Notes: generated by a model not told the origin, from the sequence alone. A DNA stretch of 27,081 nt from Armatimonadota bacterium (GCA_020028535.1 JAIBHM010000013.1:1-27081); one strand, 5' to 3'; shown: positions 7,660 through 16,040, counted from the first letter of the stretch. Numbers and translations are program-made.

Positions 7660-8411
7660 AACAGATTTCGGACCAGAAGATTCAGCGCACTGGCGAGCAC
7701 CAGGAGCAGGACCGCCTTCCGGAACGTCTCCGCGCTCAGCCGGTCCTGAACCCAAAATCCCAGCTGCATCCCAATCAGCGCGGGGATGCAGGTCAGTCCC
7801 GCATAGATCAGGAGCGTGTCCGTGTAGAGGCCCAAGCGGTAATAGCTCAAGGCCTGCGTGATGCCCCCGAGCAGGAACGACGCCGTGAGCCAGTAGACGA
7901 AGATCCGCTTCTCCACCTGCAGCGAGTGGATGTAGGCCGCGATGAGCGGAGCGAAGATGCCGGTGGTGCCGCCCATCACTCCTGAGATCACGCCGACCGT
8001 CGGTCCCGCGTAGACCTGCGCGCGCGAGGAGATCGCCGGCACCAGGTTCAGCAGGCTCATCAGCCCAAAGACGAGCGCCGTTCCGCCGACCGCAAGCGCC
8101 ACCCACCGCGGATCGAGCCGGCCGAGGAGCTGGGCTCCCGCCACCGTCCCGGCGATCACGCCAAGCAGCAGGCTGCCGAACCGCCGCAGGTCCGCAAGCG
8201 TTCCCCCACCCCGCAGCAGGATGGCAAAGTTGGTCACGATGACGGGGATGGCGATGAGCAGGACCGCGTTGCGCGCGCCGATCAGGTTTGCGGCGACCGG
8301 CACAGAGATCAGGGGAAACCCAAACCCGAGCGCGCTCTTCACCGCCGAAGCGAAGGCCACGACGAGCAGGATCGCGGCGAACGCGCCGTTCAGACCGAGC
8401 TCGAGCTCCAC
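7656..8411 (-). CDS. Sulfite exporter TauE/SafE family membrane protein
   Basis: This 251-residue protein has about eight hydrophobic segments in the two-fold arrangement of TauE/SafE. It carries the repeated glycine-rich half motifs SALGFGFPLISVPV (N-terminal half) and GVMGGTTGIFAPLIAAYIHS (C-terminal half). The family exports sulfite, sulfoacetate or other small organic anions by a mechanism that is poorly known. It starts at GTG 8411, one base after the stop of the C45 hydrolase gene, with no good Shine-Dalgarno site. It therefore depends on coupling to that gene, which is frameshifted here. It is the last gene of the GNAT-GNAT-C45-TauE operon. Confidence 0.92.
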   Translation of the reverse strand: MELELGLNGAFAAILLVVAFASAVKSALGFGFPLISVPVAANLIGARNAVLLIAIPVIVTNFAILLRGGGTLADLRRFGSLLLGVIAGTVAGAQLLGRLDPRWVALAVGGTALVFGLMSLLNLVPAISSRAQVYAGPTVGVISGVMGGTTGIFAPLIAAYIHSLQVEKRIFVYWLTASFLLGGITQALSYYRLGLYTDTLLIYAGLTCIPALIGMQLGFWVQDRLSAETFRKAVLLLVLASALNLLVRNLF

Positions 8412-8412
8412 G

Positions 8413-9491
8413 TCAGCGCAGAGGGATCTCCGTAAACGGCGTCGTGCACGGCGTGCCGCCTGCGAGGTAGAACCGGCCGGCGGTGAGATCCTCCAGCACG
8501 GAGACCACGCTCTCCACCCGCTCCTCCTCCGGCAGATGAGGATTCGGATGCCGGCAGACCGAGTCCGGATGGCCGTCGTGGTCGCGCAGCAACTCCATCA
8601 GCGCGGGGGCATCGAGCGAGCGCCGGGCGGCGCCGTCGGCGAGCATCCGGTGCATGCGCGCGGCGCGCTGATAAGTGGAGGTCTTCTCCTCTGCGAGCGG
8701 CTGCCAGACGCTGAGGCGCTGCGGGTCCACGAAGTGGTTGGCGTGGGCGAGCACACCGCCCTCCGCCGCAATCGAGCACGTGGCTTCGGGGGCGGCTTCG
8801 ATGTTCACCACCTCCGCGCTGCCGTTCGTTTGCCCGATCAGGAAGTTCGCCGAGCACGAGCGCAGCTCGTCGGTCACCACGCGCACCGCGTCGCGCAGCG
8901 TCCGCGAGTGTAAAATCCGCCATGTCCGGACGTGGAACGGGGTGTAGAGCCGCGACCAGTCGTCGCGGTTGCTGAGCAGGCCGTTGATCACGAGGCCCAA
9001 TCCCAGTGAATTCATGCCGATCTTCCCGCCCACGATCCCGGCCTCGGTGAACGCCGCCATGGCGAAGCCGTCGGGGTTCGCCACGCGCAGCACGATGCCG
9101 CGCACCTCCGGGAACCAGTCCCAGTTCTGCCCGAGGTAGAGGTGCCCGTCCGCCGAGACGTCAGGCGTCACGGCGAACGCGGTGCAGCCTCCGGCCGGGA
9201 TGCCGTGGCGCGCGGTCTGCGCGGCGGCCTCACGCCTTCCATGGCCCGGGCATACGCGGGTTCCAAACGCTCGATGACGGTATGGTACATCCGGCCACGC
9301 TCGCGCGTCTGCGCGAGCGTGAGCTTCGCCTCGCGCTGAAAGCGATCATAGTAGATCCGGAGGTTCTGGGTGATACCGTCACCGGCGGCGCGGCCGTGCG
9401 CGACACCGTCGGCGTACGGATCGCCGGGAAGGTCAACGATGGGGAGGGCGGACATGGATGGTTGCTTTCGGGCCTCCACCTCTGAACTCAT
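8413..9491 (-). pseudogene. C45-type acyltransferase/hydrolase (Ntn fold), frameshifted with an internal deletion
   Basis: ATG 9491 opens a frame encoding the family N-terminus (LRIYYDRF, VIERLEPAYARAMEGV), which then stops at 9168. Homology resumes in another frame, which reads GIPAGGCTAFAV and then GHLYLGQNWDW through to the stop at 8413. The Cys of GGCTAF (codon 9184-9186) is the expected autocatalytic nucleophile, and it lies in the second frame. C45 proteins usually have 40 or more residues between the MEGV-like and GCTAF elements. About 15 remain here, so a deletion of tens of bases near 9223-9230 is inferred. C45 members, such as the penicillin-forming acyltransferase, cleave or transfer acyl groups on amides after self-processing. 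The ATG overlaps the preceding GNAT stop in ATGA. Confidence 0.8.
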
Positions 9492-10474
9492 GCCCGCTCC
9501 ACCCGGATGAAGTCGATCCAGGCCGGCTGGCGCACAAATCCGAGCTTGGTGTTGATCGCGAGCATCGGGGCATTGCGGCTGCTGTTGAACGTGCGGATCT
9601 CGCGATACCCGTGCTCCCGCGCGTAGTCAACGGTGTGCAGCTTCAGGGCCGTCGCGATGCCGCGGCCGCGGAACTCGGGCAGCACGGCGGTGAGCTGCTG
9701 CCGTAGGGCGCGTGGATCGGCATCTGTACGCTTCAATGCACTCTCTCCGACGTAGAGGTCGCCGCAGCGGGCCAGGAAGTACCCGTCCAGCAGGACCCGG
9801 GGATGACGGACGTCGTCTCGCAGCCACAGCTCGTAGGCCAGAGGTGTAGGGAGGTCGGGATCGTCCTGCGGCTCGCTGATGTCCATCGCCGTGTGGGCCT
9901 GGTAGATCGCGGGGAGGCAGTGTGGAACCCGCTCCAACTCGTCCTGGAGCGTCGTGATGACCACCCCCGCGTCTGCGGCCCGTTGTGTGTATTGTGCGAA
10001 CTGCCGCGGATCAGCCGCCTCAACCGGGAGGCGGGACTCAAACGCCCGCGCGTATTCCTCGAACCCGAACCGACGGAGAAAGGCGGTCGAGTGGCTGTAG
10101 TCTTCCCGAGCCCACGAGATGACCCGCGTCGCCCCTCGTTCCCCGAGCCGTCCCAACAGATGGCGCATCAGGCGGGTGCCGATTCCCTGCCGGTGCCGGC
10201 TCGAGTGTACGGCCACGTAGACGTGATACTTGTCGGGATGGAATGACCGCGGCACGTGGCGATAGGACCCGTACGCGACTACGCGTCCCGCCTCGTCTTC
10301 AGCGGCAACCCACTCCCGGGCCCAACGGGACGTATCGAAGTGTTGATATTTATCACGGGATTCTTCCGCCGATCGCGGGGTGTCCGGGAAATTCGCGATC
10401 TCGATCTGCGTGATCGCGTCGAAGTCATCCTCGCGCAACGCCCGGATGCGAATCTGCTCGGCAATGTGAGGCAT
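9488..10474 (-). CDS. Double-domain GNAT N-acetyltransferase (paralogue 2)
   Basis: This 328-residue protein has two GNAT domains. The first (about residues 5-160) carries the acetyl-CoA pyrophosphate loop RQGIGTRL. The second (about 170-328) carries RGRGIATALK, followed by the C-terminal NAPMLAINTKLGFV strand-helix element. The layout recalls mycothiol synthase (MshD), where one of two GNAT domains is active, but there is no close match to MshD in what I can see. The acceptor is unknown. ATG 10474 lies 2 nt after the stop of the upstream paralogue, with a GGGGGGAT ribosome-binding site. Its stop overlaps the C45 gene start (ATGA). The reading frame is open far upstream, but that part is not family-like. 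Confidence 0.88.
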   Translation of the reverse strand: MPHIAEQIRIRALREDDFDAITQIEIANFPDTPRSAEESRDKYQHFDTSRWAREWVAAEDEAGRVVAYGSYRHVPRSFHPDKYHVYVAVHSSRHRQGIGTRLMRHLLGRLGERGATRVISWAREDYSHSTAFLRRFGFEEYARAFESRLPVEAADPRQFAQYTQRAADAGVVITTLQDELERVPHCLPAIYQAHTAMDISEPQDDPDLPTPLAYELWLRDDVRHPRVLLDGYFLARCGDLYVGESALKRTDADPRALRQQLTAVLPEFRGRGIATALKLHTVDYAREHGYREIRTFNSSRNAPMLAINTKLGFVRQPAWIDFIRVERA

Positions 10475-10476
10475 GC

Positions 10477-11469
10477 TTATCCCCCCTGATACTCCTTCGC
10501 GAACGTGAGCCACGCCGGCTGGCGGACGAACCCGAACTTGATGTTGATCGCCAGCATCGGCGCGTTGTTGATCTCGTTCCAGGTCCGGATCTCCCGGATC
10601 CCGTGATCGCGCGCGTACTCGGCCGTCTTCACCTTTAACGCTGTGGCGATGTGGCGGCCGCGGAACTGGCGCCGCACGCCGGTGAGCCCCTGGTTCAGCC
10701 AGTCGCCGACCTTGGGCTTGAACAGGCTGCTCAGCCCGGCGTACTCCCCATCGACCACGGCGAGGAAAAACGCGTCGTTGATCGACCACGGGGCGTCGGC
10801 CACGTACTCCTTCCACATCTTGAAATCCACGGGCGTGTGGACATCGTCGGGCGGATGCGGGACGTCCGCAGAGATCTCCATGTCCATCGTGTGGATGCGC
10901 CTGAGGCTCCCCGGATCCTTCGCCCGCTCCACACCCAGCGTCGTGATGGTGACCCCACTGCGGAGCGCCCCGTCCACCGCCGGCTCAAAGGCGCCGAAGT
11001 CGAAACGACTCACATCGAGACGCGACTCCCAGGCCCGCATCACCTCGCGAAAGCCGCGGGCACGGGCGAACGCGAGCCCATCGGGCATCTTCTCCCAGAT
11101 CTGGGTCTTGACGGAGATCGCCTGGTGAGCCCGCAACCGCTCCTCCAGATGCGCCCAGAGCCCGGTTCCAATCCCCTGACGCCGGGTGCCCGGATGGACG
11201 CGGACGTCCACAATGAACTTTCGCGGGTGGAACGCCCAGGGGACGTGCCAGAGCTCGCCATAGCCACGAATGGTGTCCTCGCGGGACCCGACCGCGACAT
11301 ATCGCTCGTTCACAAACTTCTTATCGAAGTGCTCGTCATCGTACCGGAACTCTTCGACTGTTGTCGGCCGGTCGGGCAGGACGGCGTTACGGATGGCTAC
11401 GATCGCTTCGTAGTCGCGATCCTCGAACGGCCGGATTGAGATGCCGGTGCGAACCTGCTGTGTCTCCAT
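10477..11469 (-). CDS. Double-domain GNAT N-acetyltransferase (paralogue 1)
   Basis: This 330-residue protein is clearly paralogous to the next gene. Both end with a similar block (EIRTWNEINNAPMLAINIKF here) and share the same two-GNAT layout. Domain 1 has the acetyl-CoA loop RRQGIGTGL. Domain 2 has RGRHIATALK, where the usual third Gly of R-x-x-G-x-A is His, unlike RGRGIA in the paralogue. The two copies may differ in which domain binds acetyl-CoA (inference). ATG 11469 was chosen over two upstream in-frame starts because GGAGGG lies 7 nt before it. It is the first gene of the operon and is preceded by a long structured leader. Confidence 0.9.
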   Translation of the reverse strand: METQQVRTGISIRPFEDRDYEAIVAIRNAVLPDRPTTVEEFRYDDEHFDKKFVNERYVAVGSREDTIRGYGELWHVPWAFHPRKFIVDVRVHPGTRRQGIGTGLWAHLEERLRAHQAISVKTQIWEKMPDGLAFARARGFREVMRAWESRLDVSRFDFGAFEPAVDGALRSGVTITTLGVERAKDPGSLRRIHTMDMEISADVPHPPDDVHTPVDFKMWKEYVADAPWSINDAFFLAVVDGEYAGLSSLFKPKVGDWLNQGLTGVRRQFRGRHIATALKVKTAEYARDHGIREIRTWNEINNAPMLAINIKFGFVRQPAWLTFAKEYQGG

Positions 11470-11504
11470 CGTGTCTCCCTCCATCGTGTGCTGTCGCAAA
11501 GTAA

Positions 11505-11537
11505 GAGGCGCAGAGCTCGGTGCGAACCCTGCGCCTC
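11505..11537 (-). other. Leader hairpin ahead of the GNAT operon
   Basis: A perfect 9-bp inverted repeat GAGGCGCAG/CTGCGCCTC has a 15-nt loop. On the minus strand it is followed by TTACTTTG and sits 35 nt before the start of the first GNAT gene. It could act as an attenuator-like element, although the T-tract is weak. Confidence 0.45.
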
Positions 11538-11562
11538 GGGTGCGTCGACGAGACCAGGAGAC

Positions 11563-11667
11563 CTAGGAAGCAGACCCTCCCTCATCACGATGACGCCCAA
11601 GAACACAGAGCCGGTCCAGCACTGGACCGGAACCGCGCTCGACGATGCTGAGGTGGATGCTCATCAT
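11563..11667 (-). CDS. Candidate 34-codon leader peptide
   Basis: In the leader of the GNAT operon a short frame starts at two tandem ATGs (11667 and 11664) and ends at TAG 11563. AGGTGA lies 5 nt upstream, a plausible ribosome-binding site. The product begins MMSIHLSIVERGSG and contains one Cys. It spans the perfect palindrome at 11611-11630 and ends just before the hairpin at 11505-11537. That is the usual layout of translation-controlled attenuation. No run of a single amino-acid codon is present, so the signal sensed, if any, is unclear. The frame could be chance. Confidence 0.3.
   Translation of the reverse strand: MMSIHLSIVERGSGPVLDRLCVLGRHRDEGGSAS
11611..11630. repeat. Perfect 9-bp palindrome with 2-nt centre
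   Basis: The arms CCGGTCCAG and CTGGACCGG are separated by CA. The palindrome lies in the untranslated region between the ImmA/IrrE-like gene and the GNAT operon, downstream of the predicted promoter. It could therefore be an RNA hairpin or a dimeric regulator site. Confidence 0.6.
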
Positions 11668-11698
11668 GGACGTCACCTGCACTTCAAAAACCTCACAG

Positions 11699-11727
11699 AA
11701 AGTAACACAATGCGGACTTGAAGTCAA
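11699..11727 (-). promoter_or_regulatory. Predicted sigma-70 promoter of the GNAT operon
   Basis: On the minus strand TTGACT (11722-11727) is 17 nt from TACTTT (11699-11704), and a TGT just upstream gives an extended -10. Transcription would start near 11692, giving a leader of about 220 nt. It overlaps the gap right after the preceding gene's stop. Confidence 0.5.
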
Positions 11728-11728
11728 T

Positions 11729-12466
11729 CTAGTTCAGCAGTTCGAGCTCCGCCAATCGAATCCGCATCGCCTGATGGGAGACGCGGAACTCGCGGGCGAG
11801 ATCGCCGATCACCGTGCGCACCGCCTGGGCTCGTTCGTCGGCGCCCAGCGCGCGCAGAATGATTCCCTGCTCTCGCTCGAACGCGCGCCGGACCGCCGCC
11901 GCCGGCATCAAGAGCTCCGCCGCAAACGCGCGCGCGTCCCGCTCCTGCCCTATGCGCGCCGGCTCGGTCATCGTGCGCGGGCGGCCGGGGTCCTCGCTTG
12001 CGACCAGCGCGCTGTGACCCAGCACGGCGTGCGCGAGCTCTTCTGCCACGGCCCACCGCCGTTCAACGTCGCTGCGAAACGGGTAGTCACGATTCAGCAC
12101 GAGGACCCGGTGGGCCTGATCGCCCTCCATGCCGCCGCGCTGCTCGCGGGGGAGCGTGCGCCAGCGCACGGGGTAGCCGAGTTGCTCGGCCAGCGCCTCC
12201 ACGTCGATGGGGATGTCCGATCTGAACGTCTCGAGCAGCTCCCGGGCCTGCGCTGTCGCTCTCGGCCGGCCTACCGCTAGCCGGCCCTCACGCGCCGCGC
12301 CGAATCCGAGTGAGGAGATGGCCGCCTCTTCCTCAGGCGAGAATGGGCGGCCGCCGCTCTCCAGCTGGAAGAGCCCGCATTCCGGACACGACCACGCGAT
12401 CGGCGGCTCGCATTCACTCGCGAAGCGAGGGCTCATCTCGGACCGACAGACGGGGCATGCACGCAT
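11729..12466 (-). CDS. Zinc-ribbon plus ImmA/IrrE-like peptidase-fold protein
   Basis: This 245-residue protein has an N-terminal zinc ribbon with C4-x2-C7 and C27-x2-C30. A DUF955/ImmA-IrrE-like domain follows at about residues 70-190. The metalloprotease helix reads AEELAH (131-136), so the first His of HExxH is Glu. The second His (136) and the downstream acidic helix FAAELLMP (E174) are kept. The C-terminal stretch REFRVSHQAMRIRLAELEL looks like a small helix-turn-helix tail. Intact relatives cleave repressors after DNA damage or mobile-element induction. Whether this variant still binds zinc is uncertain. It lies 80 nt downstream of the Ski2-like helicase gene on the same strand. ATG 12466 has no clear Shine-Dalgarno site. 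Confidence 0.8.
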   Translation of the reverse strand: MRACPVCRSEMSPRFASECEPPIAWSCPECGLFQLESGGRPFSPEEEAAISSLGFGAAREGRLAVGRPRATAQARELLETFRSDIPIDVEALAEQLGYPVRWRTLPREQRGGMEGDQAHRVLVLNRDYPFRSDVERRWAVAEELAHAVLGHSALVASEDPGRPRTMTEPARIGQERDARAFAAELLMPAAAVRRAFEREQGIILRALGADERAQAVRTVIGDLAREFRVSHQAMRIRLAELELLN

Positions 12467-12546
12467 GGGCGGTAGTCATTCTTTACTTCTTTGGCAGGGA
12501 GCCATCCTGCCGAACGGGTTGTGGGATTGAGGTGGGGCTGAGCTCG

Positions 12547-14802
12547 CTAGACGACCGGGGCCCGCAGCAGCCGCAGCCGCGCATCGCGCGCGGCTGCGCG
12601 GACATCGGGAAACGGCAGCCCTTCCAGCTGCATGAGGACTTCCGCCGCCTGGAGGATGATGCGCTGAAGATCGCCTTCTTCCGACTGGCTCTCCCGCGTG
12701 AGGTGCGCCCAGTCCGCGCCGCGCATCCATGCCACCACGGCGTCCGCGCGGCGGTCCGCGGGAGACGGAATCCGGCGCCGGGAGACGGGGTCCCACTCCG
12801 GCTCGAACTGCAGGGCGACCTCCTCGGGTTTCAGCGCCTGCTGGCGTTCGATGCCGGCGAGTTCTTTCGCCAGTCGGGCGAGCGTGCGGAGACCGGCCTC
12901 GCCACCGCGCCGTGGGGCGCGTTCGGTTGCCAGCGCTCCGCCAACCGCCGCCCACGCCGCCGTCGAGGCGCCGATCAAACTCCGCCGCACCGCTTCGGCC
13001 AGCATCAGCATCCTCGGGTGCCGCAGCTCCGCCGCCCACTGCCCGTCCATGGTCAGACGGAACTCCGGATCGAGGTAGCCCAGTTGGCGGAGGACGGCGG
13101 CCCGGCGGCCGAACTCGTCCAGGAGCGCACCTTCTACCGCATGCAGGGCCTGCCGCAGGGACGATCGACGGTACTCACGGGCGCGCAGCGCTTCAATCGT
13201 CTCGAGGCATTTCCGCTCGACCGGGCAGGTGGCGCAGGGCCAGGTCGCCACCTCGACCTGCTGCGCCGTGATCTCTTCCGGGGAGGCGTGCACTTTGCGC
13301 TTCTGCATCCGGGTCAACCGGTCGCGCATACGCTCGTACCGGCCGCGCGTCAGCAGCCGGTCGTCGCATGGCCGCTCGGTGAGCTCGTCCGGCGGAATGG
13401 ACATAATCGCCTGGCGCAGGCGCGCGACTTCTTCGCGCCGCTCGTACGCGGCAAGCGAGCGGTTCAGTTCGCGATGCGCTTCCTGCAGGGTGAGACGGCG
13501 GAGCAGGTTCAGGACCTGCACGTACCCCGGGGTGAACGACGAGGTCACCGGCTCCGGATCGGCGTCGATCAACGCCAGCCCTTCGCGCGCTTCCTCTCTC
13601 GTCGTCGCCGGCAGCACCACCACCCCGATGGTGTCCTTGCCGCGGCGGCCTGCTCGGCCGGCCATCTGGTGGAACTCGGTCGAAGTCAGCATCACGGGGC
13701 CCTCAGGGCTGTTGCGCACCAGCGTCGAGAGCGCCACCGTTCGCGCCGGGACGTCGAGGCCGCTGGCAAGGGTCGTCGTGGCGCACACGGCGCGGACCAG
13801 ACCGCGGGCGAGGAGGTCTTCCACGGCGAGCCTCCACGCCGTCGTGTGGCCTGCGTGGTGGGGGGCGATGCCTGAGTCGACAACGGCATTGCGAAAGGCA
13901 TGCTGGCGCAGGACCGGATAATCCCTCTCCCAGCGCGCCATCGCCGCGGCGCGGAGTTCGGGGCCGAATGCGCGGAGCGATGCGAGCTCCCGCGCCGCCT
14001 CGTCGCACTGCCTGCGTGCAGGGTAGAACAGGATCACCGGCAGCAGGCTGTAGTGCTCGAGGTCGCGCATCAGCGACGCCAGCCACCCCTGCGCGCGACC
14101 GCCCGGGGGAAGATGGCCGAGGGCGTCAGGCGGAATGAGGCGGCCCCGCCCGTCGGCGAGGATGTAGCGCAGCGGAACGGGGCGCAATTGCTCGACGATC
14201 ACTTCAGGCCTGACCCCGCGCACATCGGTCAGCCAGGAGGCGACGACATCGGCGTTGGGAAAAGTGGCGGACAGCAGCAGGAGGCGGCTGCGCTTCGGAG
14301 CGAGCATGAGGATCTCTTCCCAGGCGGTCCCCCGCTCCGGATCGGAGATGTAATGCGCTTCGTCGAGGACGATGAGGTCGGGGGCGGTCGATGTTCCGTA
14401 GAGCGCGTTGCGCAGGATCTCCGTGGTGGCGACGACAATCGGGGCCTGCGCGTTGAGCTTCCGCTCTCCGGTCAGGAGACCCACGGCCTCGGTGCCGTAG
14501 AGTCCTCCAAAACGATGGAACTTCTGGTTGGACAGCGCCTTGAGCGGAGTGGTGTACCACGCTGTCCCGCCGCCGGCGAGCAGTTCGCCCATCGCCTGCT
14601 CGGCGATCCACGTCTTTCCGCTCCCGGTGGGGGCACAGACCAGCACGTCGCCGGTTCGCGCGGCGGCAAGGGCGGTTTCTTGAAACGCGGCGGGGACGAA
14701 TGGCGCAGCCGGCGGGGTGCCGACGTCTTCAAGAATCGCGCGAAGCTTACCGGAAGTGGGACGTCGAATGGTCTGTCGGACAGCGAGTCTTGATCGAGCC
14801 AT
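12547..14802 (-). CDS. Ski2-like DEAH-box RNA helicase
   Basis: This 751-residue superfamily 2 helicase shows motif I APTGSGKT (57-64), Ia TTPLKALSNQKF, Ib VATTEIL, II DEAH (147-150), III SAT (178-180) and VI QMAGRAGRRG. This spelling is typical of the Ski2/Mtr4 group that unwinds RNA, and less so of DNA repair helicases. A cysteine group C-x2-C-x5-C (WPCATCPVERKC) follows the helicase core in the C-terminal third and may bind a metal. The remaining C-terminus is helical. Its role in bacteria is probably RNA turnover or ribosome work (inference). ATG 14802 has no strong ribosome-binding site. A TATCAT lies exactly 8 nt before it, so a leaderless message is possible. It is divergent from the sarcosine oxidase. 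Confidence 0.93.
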   Translation of the reverse strand: MARSRLAVRQTIRRPTSGKLRAILEDVGTPPAAPFVPAAFQETALAAARTGDVLVCAPTGSGKTWIAEQAMGELLAGGGTAWYTTPLKALSNQKFHRFGGLYGTEAVGLLTGERKLNAQAPIVVATTEILRNALYGTSTAPDLIVLDEAHYISDPERGTAWEEILMLAPKRSRLLLLSATFPNADVVASWLTDVRGVRPEVIVEQLRPVPLRYILADGRGRLIPPDALGHLPPGGRAQGWLASLMRDLEHYSLLPVILFYPARRQCDEAARELASLRAFGPELRAAAMARWERDYPVLRQHAFRNAVVDSGIAPHHAGHTTAWRLAVEDLLARGLVRAVCATTTLASGLDVPARTVALSTLVRNSPEGPVMLTSTEFHQMAGRAGRRGKDTIGVVVLPATTREEAREGLALIDADPEPVTSSFTPGYVQVLNLLRRLTLQEAHRELNRSLAAYERREEVARLRQAIMSIPPDELTERPCDDRLLTRGRYERMRDRLTRMQKRKVHASPEEITAQQVEVATWPCATCPVERKCLETIEALRAREYRRSSLRQALHAVEGALLDEFGRRAAVLRQLGYLDPEFRLTMDGQWAAELRHPRMLMLAEAVRRSLIGASTAAWAAVGGALATERAPRRGGEAGLRTLARLAKELAGIERQQALKPEEVALQFEPEWDPVSRRRIPSPADRRADAVVAWMRGADWAHLTRESQSEEGDLQRIILQAAEVLMQLEGLPFPDVRAAARDARLRLLRAPVV

Positions 14803-14873
14803 TGCGTCCTATGATAGCGTATGAGATGTTCGCGGCGCTAGCAAAGCTATGCGCTGCGGGAAGTTCACTATTG

Positions 14874-16019
14874 ATGAATAAACCGAATCATAGTGAGGTC
14901 ATTGTCCTTGGCCTCGGCGCCATGGGGAGCGCCGCCGCGTACCATCTGGCCCGGCGCGGCCGCCGTGTTGTGGGAATCGAGCAGTTCACGCCGGCGCACG
15001 ACCGGGGCGCCTCGCATGGGCGCTCACGGATCATCCGCGAGGCATACTTCGAGCATCCAGATTATGTCCCGCTGATCCAGCGCGCGTACGAGCTGTGGGA
15101 GACGCTGCAGAAGGAAGGTGGATCGCGCCTTCTCCTCCCTACCGGCGGCCTGATGATCGGTCCGGAGGACGGTGTCCTCGTACAGGGTGCGTTGACAAGC
15201 GCGCGGATGCACGATCTGCGACATGACCTCCTCCGCAGCGCGGAGCTTCGCCGCCGCTTTGGCGCGCTCTCGGTCGACGATGATACGGTCGCCGTCTGGG
15301 AGCCGCGCGCGGGGGTGCTGTTCCCCGAGTCCTGCGTGCTGGCGCATCTCCGAGGGGCAACGCGGAGCGGGGCAGTGCTCAAGATGGAGGAGCGGGTGCT
15401 GTCCTGGGAAGCAGAAGGAGGATCCGTCCAAGTCCATACAGACAAGGACCAGTACGCCGCAGATCACTTAATCATCACAGCAGGTCCTTGGGCAGGCGGC
15501 GCACTTACACATCTCGGCCTGCCGCTCCAGGTTGAACGCAACGTCATGTACTGGTTCCAGCCGGCGGATGCCGCTCTGTTTGCGCCCGATCGTCTGCCGG
15601 TGTACATCTATGAGTACCGTCGCGGGGCGTTCATCTACGGCTTTCCACAGGTCGGCCGAGACGGCGCCAAGGTCGCCCACCACCACAGCGGCGAGCTCTG
15701 CGCGCCGGAGACCATCCGCCGCGATGTCTCGCCTGAGGAAGTGACCCGCATGCGCGATATCCTGACGCACACCCTGCCCGGCCTCAACGGGGAGCTGCTC
15801 CACACCGCCACCTGCATGTACACCAATACACCGGATGGACACTTCATTATCGACCGTCACCCCAGCCATGCGAATGTGACGATCGCTTGTGGCTTCTCCG
15901 GCCACGGCTTCAAGTTTGCCTCCGTGGTGGGTGAGATTCTCGCGGAGCTGGCACTGTACGGGCACACCCGGCATCCGATCGAGTTGTTTCAGATGAACCG
16001 CTTCGGAGCCCGGGCGTAA
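14874..16019 (+). CDS. Monomeric sarcosine oxidase / N-methyl amino-acid oxidase
   Basis: This 381-residue flavoenzyme oxidatively demethylates sarcosine or another N-methyl amino acid to give glycine, formaldehyde and hydrogen peroxide. The FAD-binding GLGAMGSAAAYHLARRG is at the N-terminus, then SRIIREAYFEHPDYVPLI. Near the end are TCMYTNTPDGHFIIDRHP and CGFSGHGFKFASVVGE. C314 of TCMYT matches the Cys that carries the covalent FAD (Cys315 in the Bacillus enzyme). K347 of HGFK matches the oxygen-activating Lys348. Length and spacing are close to the monomeric enzyme. The start is ATG 14874 because the FAD fold begins 10 residues later, although the Shine-Dalgarno site is weak. N-methyltryptophan or pipecolate as substrate cannot be excluded. 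Confidence 0.92.
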   Translation: MNKPNHSEVIVLGLGAMGSAAAYHLARRGRRVVGIEQFTPAHDRGASHGRSRIIREAYFEHPDYVPLIQRAYELWETLQKEGGSRLLLPTGGLMIGPEDGVLVQGALTSARMHDLRHDLLRSAELRRRFGALSVDDDTVAVWEPRAGVLFPESCVLAHLRGATRSGAVLKMEERVLSWEAEGGSVQVHTDKDQYAADHLIITAGPWAGGALTHLGLPLQVERNVMYWFQPADAALFAPDRLPVYIYEYRRGAFIYGFPQVGRDGAKVAHHHSGELCAPETIRRDVSPEEVTRMRDILTHTLPGLNGELLHTATCMYTNTPDGHFIIDRHPSHANVTIACGFSGHGFKFASVVGEILAELALYGHTRHPIELFQMNRFGARA

Positions 16020-16031
16020 GCGCGCGCAATC

Positions 16032-16040
16032 TGCTATAAT
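16032..16040 (+). promoter_or_regulatory. Extended -10 promoter of a leaderless gene
   Basis: TGC followed by a perfect TATAAT (16035-16040) forms an extended -10. The next 7 nt lead directly to GTG 16048. Transcription should start at or next to that GTG, so the message would have no 5' leader. No Shine-Dalgarno site is present, which agrees. Confidence 0.65.

Noticed and set aside
11470..11728. A T-box in the GNAT leader
   Set aside because: The sequence GCGCGGTTCCGG looked faintly similar, but the GGTGG-ACCGCG core and a terminator with T-tract are absent.
12310..13875. 521-codon rightward open frame
   Set aside because: It lies antisense to the Ski2-like helicase, which has every motif intact. 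No recognisable domain is present.
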